Shown one piece after another: positions 57,255-64,000 of a DNA stretch of 64,000 nt. Position numbers and translations under genes: made by a program. Source of the stretch: Polytrichum commune (Eukaryota > Streptophyta > Polytrichopsida > Polytrichales > Polytrichaceae); assembly GCA_950295325.1 (NCBI GenBank), contig OX485804.1, forward strand, positions 66,068,033-66,132,032, read 5' to 3'. Positions within the stretch are counted from its first letter, which is position 1; every line of letters begins with the position of its first letter. The notes beneath the pieces were generated by a model that was not told where the DNA came from, made no database searches, and saw nothing but the letters and a program-made list of their open reading frames with translations.

Positions 57255-57565
57255 CTGTCTAATTTCCAATTGGATTCATCCATCCTTCTTTCTAGTTGGA
57301 ACTGTCTAATTCCAACTAGATCTATCTATTCATTAAGAGTTGTCTAACTCCAATGAATAACATTCATCTTTCCAATTATGGAGTGGTCCAACTCCAATGC
57401 ACCTCATCGAGAGCTATCTAACTCATGTGCACATGTTCTCAATATGGAATGGTCTAATTCCAATGCATTATATGCGGAGCTGTCTAACCCCATTGCACAT
57501 GTTGTTAATCTGGAATTGTCTAACTCCAATCAATCCATCGTCAACTAGGAGTTGTCTAGCTCCCA
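57251..57565. repeat. Array of nine ~16-bp palindromic units, ~36-bp period
   Basis: Units at 57251, 57298, 57337, 57380, 57409, 57446, 57476, 57512 and 57548 follow the consensus GGARYTGTCTAAYTCC, an imperfect palindrome. Spacers are 13-28 bp and partly similar (AATGCACATG-like), so this is a degenerate tandem repeat of about 36 bp. Confidence 0.8.
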
Positions 57566-57705
57566 TCATCCTCTGCTTACACACTGGCACATGTGGTTAG
57601 AATATTCAATCATCCATCAATATTGGTAGTTACCTTACAATGACACTACCGTCGATGACTAGGTGTCCATAAACCCAACCTCGTCATCATGGTTTACATT
57701 AGATA

Positions 57706-57845
57706 TCACATTGTCAATTAGCCTCGTCGTCGTAGGATGACAACTAGGTGTAGTTACTTTACAATATCACATTGTCAATTAGCCTTGTCGTTGAGGACGC
57801 CTCGTCGTCGTAGGATGGCAACTAGGTGTAGTTACATTACAATCT
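57706..57845. repeat. ~70-bp tandem duplication
   Basis: Two units share ATCACATTGTCAATTAGCC, TCGTCGTCGTAGGATG and CAACTAGGTGTAGTTAC; the second has an extra ~15 bp. Confidence 0.85.
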
Positions 57846-57929
57846 TCCCCTTCAACCGGTTATTTCTCAAACTCAACCGGTTCATATGTAACTAACTAAC
57901 AGTTCTCCCCGGACAGTGTTCTAGTACAT

Positions 57930-58493
57930 CGGTTAGGGTTTAGTGTTCTAGTTCCACGTACACAACTGGTGAACAGTCTAAACTAGATGACTAGAAGCCT
58001 AGTAGTATCATGTCCGCTATTTGTCAACATAAGTAACTTATTGAAGTGCATAAATAACTATTCACGTTATGATATTTAGCGTAGCACATGGGAGCGACCG
58101 AGATGATAGTTTTTCGTTTTAGTATGCAAGAGGAAGATATTGTTAAACTTACTAATTTCAAGTGTCAAGTATATACATTTTAGTATGAGAGAGGAAGATA
58201 TTATTGAACATACAACTGCCAAGTGTCATGTGTTTACACTTATGATCAACTTGTTAACCTAGGCATAGACCACATAATATTATTGAACATACTTCTATGC
58301 CTAGGGGTTGATCTAGTGCAACCTAAACATAGACCTTATAATATAATTGAGCATACTAACCCAAGATATTAGTAAGCACAATAATGCCAAGTGTCATGAG
58401 GTTATACTAATGGGCAAGTTGTTGGTCATTACTATAGCCTAACATAAGCCTCATAATGGATGATAGAACACTATCACGCAAGCGACACTAAAC
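57930..58493. repeat. T-family dispersed element, copy 2
   Basis: Shares TCTAAACTAGATG, GATATTTAGCGTAG, and tandem TTTAGTATG..AGAGGAAGATATT units with 43045-43440 and 63645-64000. Ends GACACTAAACATCAT, reverse complementary to the family's start. Confidence 0.7.
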
Positions 58494-58506
58494 ATCATTT
58501 ATACCA

Positions 58507-58854
58507 GATAGATAGAAAGATAGATAGAAACTCCGGTCCCTTTTAAGGGGCCGGCGTGAATAAAGTGTCCGTTCGTAATGCCAATGACCCGATGCCCACT
58601 GGACAAGGGGACATTGGGACAATACTACTCTCCCCTTTCGAGGATGGACACTATAGTGACACACTATACTAGTTTCTAGCTAGCCACTAGTGCCTTGAAG
58701 ATACCGGACATGGTATCCCCCCAAAGGGCTTTGAGGTACCCATACAACAAGGTCCAAGGACCCCCCACCATAGTTGGGTGGACTAAGGTGGTGAGCACCA
58801 CGCCGGCATGGGGAATAGAACCCACAACCTCCTCATTGGGGGCCATGAGCTCTA
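58507..58854 (-). mobile_element. SINE-like insertion with 13-bp direct flanks
   Basis: ATCATTTATACCA flanks both sides (58494-58506 and 58855-58867). On the minus strand it has TTAGAGCTCATGGC, a B-box-like GGTTCTATTCC, a body, and a terminal (TATC)n-like tail. This is a tRNA-headed SINE layout. The right flank also looks like part of the A box, so the exact 5' end is uncertain. The body shares blocks with 50330-50620. Confidence 0.6.
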
Positions 58855-58896
58855 ATCATTTATACCACAAGCAGTGTAGTGATGAGCAATGTGAAC

Positions 58897-59723
58897 CAGA
58901 GTTCGGGAAGTTTTTGAAGCCTTAGTGGCTAATTGCCGGTAGTTGCTATGAAGGGTCAGTTTTTTTCCAATTTACATCGGCAAGAGCCGGTCTTTTGTAA
59001 AATCAATTGGCCAATTGCCTATATTCTCATATTTTCATTGGCCAATATCCAATTAAATGGAATTCATATCGGCACTAATTGTTTAAAAAATGTATGAAAA
59101 GTTATTAGAAATCATTTCTTAGTACAAAATCTTGAATAAGTGAAAAGAAAGCCATGTTCAAAACTTTAAATTTGAAGAGTTAATATCCTTGGCAGGAATT
59201 GAACCTAGCAATGCCTTCACCGCTTGAAGGCCAAGGGGTCCCCCAATTCTTCATAGAAGCAATTGGATTTGGTCGATCATGCAAAGGTTGCATAATTCAA
59301 AAAGTTTAAGGTTTAGGGTACTTCCTCAAGTGCATCATCAGATGCCCTAGACAAATAGCGCTCTGGATTGCTATACAAATAGCAAAACTTAGCAGCATCC
59401 TTCCAAAGATCTAGAGCACTTGTTAGAATGTCATCAAAATCATTGTCTGGGCCTTCCATAGCAACGCGCATCATACTTTCTAAGTTAGATGTAGACACGG
59501 GTATCGGCCAGTATTTGAAATTCGAATACTTCTTCTGGCTGAAATCCAGTAACTCACAAGAAGAATTGGCTACATTTCCGGGATATTTTATGGTCCATCG
59601 GCTAATTGCCGGAGGATTGAAATTACAGTCGGATTGCCATCCGATGGTTGGAAATTTGGACCGGCCATGAGGGGAAATCCATCGGCTGATAATGAACTAG
59701 CCGTCGGTTCTCCCCAATCATAG
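58897..59723 (-). mobile_element. hAT-C, short derivative of the hAT-A/B family
   Basis: The 8-bp flanks ATGTGAAC (58889-58896) and GTGTGAAC (59724-59731) agree at seven of eight positions. The left end CAGAGTTCGGGAAGTTTTTG corresponds to the hAT-A 3' end. The right end in reverse complement, CTATGATTGGGGAGAACCGA, corresponds to its 5' end. GCCGGT/GCCGAT-rich subterminal regions lie on both sides of a transposase tail. Confidence 0.65.
59313..59495 (-). pseudogene. hAT transposase C-terminal fragment (hAT-C)
   Basis: Reads STSNLESMMRVAMEGPDNDF, then LWKDAAKFCYLYSNPERYLS. Homologous to the C-terminus of the hAT-A transposase (LETILRIALEGPNENFD...LWKSGTKFRFLYVNP). No core domain remains. Confidence 0.8.
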
Positions 59724-60159
59724 GTGTGAACATACCGAGTGCAATAAATCATATTCTTACAAATACAGCCTAAGTTGTGATGAGCTGCTCCGACAAGAAG
59801 CATTTCAGGCCTTTATATGTACTTTCCGTCACTATAGTACTCTATATGGATAGTTATGTGTAGACACTTTTAGGCCTTTATGTACTTTCCTTCACTATAG
59901 TACTTTATATGTCTAGTTATACATAACACACACACAAGAAAAAGAAAAAGAAAACACTATATAAAGTAATACTAGTTTAACATTTCCGCATCATTCTATG
60001 TTCATTGAGAGCCTTTTGTGGATGGTAATATGGTATCACGTCTACCTAGTGCAATACAAGCATTTCGATTTTGCAAAGAGAAAGTCAAACAATTGGCCTA
60101 CAAGATTTGTGTTTCTTATTACAAGTGTCAATGCCCATAAAAAGAAATTGTTTGTAGAG

Positions 60160-60440
60160 TCCGGGAAGCCAAAAAGCTTATGGGACTGAAAGTATATCAA
60201 GATGGTTTCAAACTAGCTAGTTCCCTAGAGTGGTGGAGTGTTGCAGCCTCCCATGAGGTGGAGACCAATGTCGACTTGATGATCCGATGGAAAGAAAGAC
60301 TTGAGGCTTCCTTATACTACATCCTCAAAGAGTGAGGGAAATTTATTTCTGATGGGGTTTATATAGGGGACACTCCAACACAAAGTGTGCCTTGTTTTCA
60401 AATGCATTATAAGCGCAAAAGTGGCATAGTTTATTATCTC
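60160..60440 (-). pseudogene. LINE C-terminal zinc-knuckle fragment
   Basis: On the minus strand CHFCAYNAFENKAHFVLECP, then LYKPHQ and a stop. The CxxC...ENxxHFxxECP signature is typical of the C-terminus of plant LINE ORF2-like proteins. A second, more decayed copy is at 11995-12300. Confidence 0.6.
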
Positions 60441-60775
60441 TAGAGAGAGGCATAATCGACCACCATCCAATTTCGATTGCAAGTCTCTAGTTTAGGGTGT
60501 GGTAAGCAACGATGATCTTGTGTTGTGCTGGTGTCAATGGTTGCTTCAAGTAAAACTCACATTCGTATTTCATAAAATCCTTAAAAGTGGAGGTAATCTA
60601 GTTTCTTCCTTGAGGGATGAAAAGAATTCCGCTCTTCAACAAGAACAGCCTCCTTGGTATCATCTGATGCCAATGTTTGATGTTATTGGAACAAGTCCCA
60701 TGACGCCTTCCATATGGTTGTCGGTTTTTTTTTGGTGCCAAGTGTTAAAATGCTTCTCAAAAACCATGTCAACAT

Positions 60776-62548
60776 TTACATAAACTTCTGTACAGGTGTC
60801 GATGGTAATGTGTAGACTGCAATGTGTGGTTTCACCGCTGAGCCCATGTAAAGTTTTCCCTCGTGCTCTTGGGCTAGAGTCGTGAAGAATGCACCATAGC
60901 CCACTTCGTCCTGCAAGACCTCCTTCACGTCGCCATTGGGGCCGTATCGCAACACCATGGAATGGGACTTCCCAGCAAACCAGCCAAACACGGTTTCAAT
61001 GCGAATGGGGAACAGGTTGAGCAAAGTTCGGATCCATGGCTGGGAGAGTGCAAATTCATCCAACTTTGTGCGGCCGACAGGCACGGCCACCCAGAAGTCG
61101 CCTTCGTCATTGCTCCGCACATTATCAGGCCACCCAGGCAACACAGCAAAAACTTCTTGCGTGCCCGCTTTCTCCCCTTTCAACCAATATCGCATTAACC
61201 TGTGGATAACACACAATGTTGGTTCAATTTGTCAATTTCCATCGAATTCCCCGAGTTTTTGTAACACAGGCTCTTAATTTGAAACACTATGACATCTGAT
61301 TTTTCCATGAAGTTCATTCAATGTTGTGGCCTGGGCTGTTAAGGTATGTGGGGGGACTTATGCAGTGACTCTTCTTGTTCCGACGCCTACATTTGAGTGG
61401 TATATGGCAAGGCTTGTGGTTAAGAGCAGACTTTTGAAAGACCCGTGTTATAGTGGCGTTGCAGTATGTACTGCTCGAGATGTAGACACCGTTCTAGGTT
61501 CAATGGTGAGCATGCACAATTGGAAGGGTCTAAATGATCGTTCCAAGGGAGCAAAGAATCTTCACTTTGGTCTCTTACAGCTTTTACATCTCTACTCCGA
61601 TTTTGAAACTAGAAATGACAGTCTTTGTGATTCACAATTGCGCACTGGACGAGCCGATCCGATGGCCAAAATTGAATATGAGCCTACCTTGAAGAGAAGA
61701 TTCAGAAGAAGAAAAATTCTTAGAGGGACGTCAAATTTGATAAGGGGCGAATTTACCTGCCCCCTCGGGTCTCTGCGACAAGAACAAACATGCCATCCTT
61801 GCTAACTGCGACTCCATTTGCAGCGCGTAGGTTGTTCATTACCACAGTCGTCTCCTTGGTGGCCAAGTTGTACTTGATCAATCGACCCGTATTGGTAGCC
61901 TCCAAAAATTCTACGACGAAATTCCTGCACCGGATGTCACGGACTTTAGAAAAAGGGTAATTAGACAATTATCACATATATATTCATAAACAAGTGATGT
62001 TATGCACTACACTACACTACATATGAGCCTTCGGCAATCATCCTGTATCAATGGAAAATTCTATAAATCTATTACAATGATAGATGTGTATTCTTCTTTT
62101 CACCGACGAAGGACGATAATTGCCCAGGACTCATCATGCTGGCAGTGATGTTATGCATGATGTTACACAAAGACTTTGGTCTCATATACATAATACATCA
62201 CCCATGTGGTGGAGCATGTCGATTTACAACGACGTTATTAATATTACTATTATCCAGCAAGTTACAACAAAATCATTATCTCACATGTACTGCCACCGCG
62301 TAGTGCTGTCCGTAAAGTATAAATTCCCTTCGTCGTCGAAATCGAGGTCATTGGGAAACTTCATTGGCACGCTGTCGATCTCGCTCAAAATCACCTCGGC
62401 TTGACCACCTTCCGTTCCCACTTTCATGATGCCCATGTACGCATCTGCAATCCACAGATCCCCGGTTTCTTTGTGGAACCGGAGTCCCAATGGACGCCCA
62501 CACACATTCTCGTGGCCCAAAATTGGAGCTGGTGAGCACGCTGTGGAC
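60776..62548 (-). CDS. Strictosidine-synthase-like (SSL/APMAP-like) protein, 5' end missing
   Basis: Three phase-consistent exons: 62285-62548, 61757-61924 and 60776-61199, with GT-AG introns, giving the last ~284 residues. They read ENVCGRPLGLRFHKETGDLW, IADAYMGIMKVGTEGG, FPNDLDFDDEGNLYFTDST; then TGRLIKYNLATKETTVVMNN, ANGVAVSKDGMFVLVAET; then LMRYWLKGEKAGTQEVFAVL and PGWPDNVRSNDEGDFWVAV. These are the ordered hallmark motifs of the plant SSL six-bladed beta-propeller family. Most SSLs are not true strictosidine synthases; many look like calcium-dependent lactonase or esterase-type hydrolases, and the substrate here is unknown. The family usually has about 370-400 residues, so ~90-110 N-terminal residues (signal and first blades) are missing. 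The first exon shown begins with the last base of a split codon. No matching upstream exon is visible to 64000. Confidence 0.9.
61340..61640. repeat. Dispersed repeat in an SSL intron
   Basis: Matches 52560-52660 plus 52970-53110: GAGTGGTATATGGCAAGGCTTG, TAGACACCGTTCTAGGTT, and CAGTCTTTGTGATTCA blocks, same orientation. Confidence 0.65.
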
Positions 62549-63644
62549 CTGGTGGAGAATGACCAAAAATTTCATTAATAACTGCTGTGGCCAGCCAAAT
62601 AGAATGAAAAAAACTGAAACAGACTTGATAGGGTTCGACTTTTCCATGAGCCAACTCCGTTTCTCTTGTTAAGGATAGATATGGTTAGGCTATGCCTGCC
62701 ATATTAAAGTAAGGAGCATGAAGGGTGGATTTCCATGTGTTCCAAAGGGTGTGCGTATTTCACTACTAGTGTACGAGTTCCAGAGCATACGTCCCTGCGC
62801 AGCCAACTGGAAAATTTGCAAATTTCTTTGCCATATATAACAGAGAAACTTTGTGGGAAAAATTGGCACTATTAGACTTGTGAGTTGTGCTCCTGAGGCC
62901 TCTTTACACTCACCAATGAGAAGGAGGCTACCCTCTGCAAGCTCTCAACCTCTCTAGATTACTCTACAAAACTATTAATCTGCTCTTCAAGCTGTGACTC
63001 ATTTTTCCCTTCTCAAAGACTCTGGAAGTTTCCAACCATGCTGACTATGTGTGGAATTAATTGCTGCTCCAGAACCTCTCAAGTGATGTCTCGTGCATTT
63101 CTAATGCATATTGTTTTCGCGCATCCTGCAACGTCGTCACCCACAAGCACAAGAATTCTTCGGAGGAAGGATGACAATCCTTGAATGACGCGAACAAGTT
63201 CCAAATTCATTGGAACGCACCCCGGGCTAGTTGACGCTGAAACGCATGGGGATCTAACTCGAATCAATGATGGAGCATCAGAAGATTGAAATTCAAGACC
63301 TTGTTTGGAGACCTGGTTTGGATTTTTTAAAGGGTGAGTTTTAGACGACATCCAGACGAACTATAGGGATCAACATTGTCACAAAATCCCAGCAAATCAT
63401 TTGAGAAACACTTTCCATCAAAACAATCCTCAGAAATCCAAGATACCATAGACCCGTGATAAGCAGGTTCAACGCAAACTGACCCAAAAAAATTGAGCAA
63501 AATGCTCTCGTGTCAGTTTTCTATTACCCCGAACCTCCACAGAATCCCATGTTATCACCTCAAAAAGTCAACATTTCGTCACCAAAGTGCCAAACTTGCT
63601 TACCACCTGCGGTAAATCAAAACCACTACAAGTTTGTTTACAGC
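62549..63644. other. Upstream of the SSL exons; no N-terminal exon seen
   Basis: Expected intron and/or first exon of the SSL gene, but no GPES/DGRI-type motif is readable on the minus strand. A minus-strand open frame (63079-63351, starting MSSKTHPLKNPNQ) has no recognised domain. Confidence 0.4.
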
Positions 63645-64000
63645 ATTTAGTGTCATGTACACTATTTTGCGAAGGGCCTAAACTCGATGGCTAGAGGTCT
63701 CAAAGTGTCACGCCCTCTATTTGCCAACACGATTTTATTCATAAACAGAAGTTACTTCTTTAACTGGAAAAATATCTACATCATGATATTTAGAGTAGGA
63801 CATTGAGATACTTTAGATGATAGTCTTGCGTGTCAATATGCAAGAGGAAGATATTTTTGAGCGTACTTTAATGGCAAGTGTCACGTGTTTACATTTTAGT
63901 ATGCAAGAGGAAGATATTTTTGAGCATACTAATGGCAAGCGTCATTTGTTGTACACTTGTAGATCATTGTGCAACATAGACATGCACATCATAACATTAT
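63645..64000. repeat. T-family dispersed element, copy 3 (cut by window end)
   Basis: Starts GCATTTAGTGTCATGTACAC and shares CTAAACTCGATGGCTAGAGG, ATGATATTTAGAGTAG and two tandem ATGCAAGAGGAAGATATTTT units with the other copies. Confidence 0.7.

Noticed and set aside
57251-57565. CRISPR array
   Set aside because: The repeats are only ~16 bp and degenerate, spacers vary from 13 to 28 bp and resemble each other, there are no cas genes, and the context is plant nuclear DNA.
63079-63351. 90-codon minus-strand open frame (MSSKTHPLKN...) as an SSL first exon
   Set aside because: No signal peptide and no SSL N-terminal motif; it ends in a stop with no in-phase donor to 62548.

Overview
The window looks like nuclear DNA of a land plant. 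It is AT-rich and gene-poor, its genes have short exons and GT-AG introns, and it holds plant-type PR-1 genes, a strictosidine-synthase-like gene and a dense, nested set of plant transposons (hAT, CACTA, PIF/Harbinger, pogo/Emigrant-like, SINE, LINE, 5S-derived TRIM-like, MITEs). The species cannot be named from sequence alone. The DUF7869-like and ZNF862-like element coding would fit a seed-free vascular plant, but this is only a guess.

Four host gene loci can be supported, all on the minus strand. (1) 5233-5766 and 9450-9962 are two intronless, full-length PR-1 (CAP) genes; both end in a CAPE-like C-terminal peptide. (2) 48363-54350 is a ten-exon coiled-coil gene. I assembled it by hand; every junction keeps phase, it encodes 589 residues, and one intron has a GC-AG boundary. 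(3) 60776-62548 holds the last three exons of a strictosidine-synthase-like / APMAP-like beta-propeller gene. Its N-terminal exon(s) are not visible and may lie beyond the right edge.

The rest is mobile or repeat DNA. 1-5 kb: a dispersed repeat pair, a PIF/Harbinger transposase relic, two miRNA-precursor-like hairpins and a MITE with poly-G termini. 7-7.6 kb: a tRNA-derived SINE, with a perfect 15-bp target duplication, inserted into a MITE. 11.5-15.4 kb: three adjacent large inverted repeats built around MITEs. 15.7-19.3 kb: a decayed DUF7869-type gene, interrupted by one arm of a ~0.95-kb inverted repeat whose partner is at 25.3-26.3 kb. 19.9-24.4 kb: a hAT element (hAT-A) with a perfect 8-bp duplication and a broken transposase. 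27.3-30.9 kb: a deletion derivative (hAT-B) with its own perfect 8-bp duplication and an internal 51-bp minisatellite. 31.5-41.6 kb: a 10,070-bp CACTA element with a 3-bp AGG duplication, TNP-type ORF relics and at least two nested insertions. 41.7-44.1 kb: a foldback-like inverted repeat. 44.7-45.5 kb: a tandem duplication. A 5S-rRNA-derived segment lies in an intron of the coiled-coil gene. 55.5-56.5 kb: a pogo-like element. 57.2-57.6 kb: an array of regularly spaced 16-bp palindromes. 58.5-59.7 kb: a SINE-like insertion and a third hAT derivative (hAT-C).

No operon-like or novel enzymatic system is visible. The strongest results are the element boundaries proved by target-site duplications, the hand-built coiled-coil gene, and the CAPE-bearing PR-1 pair. 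All comparisons were made by eye; no database or alignment program was run.
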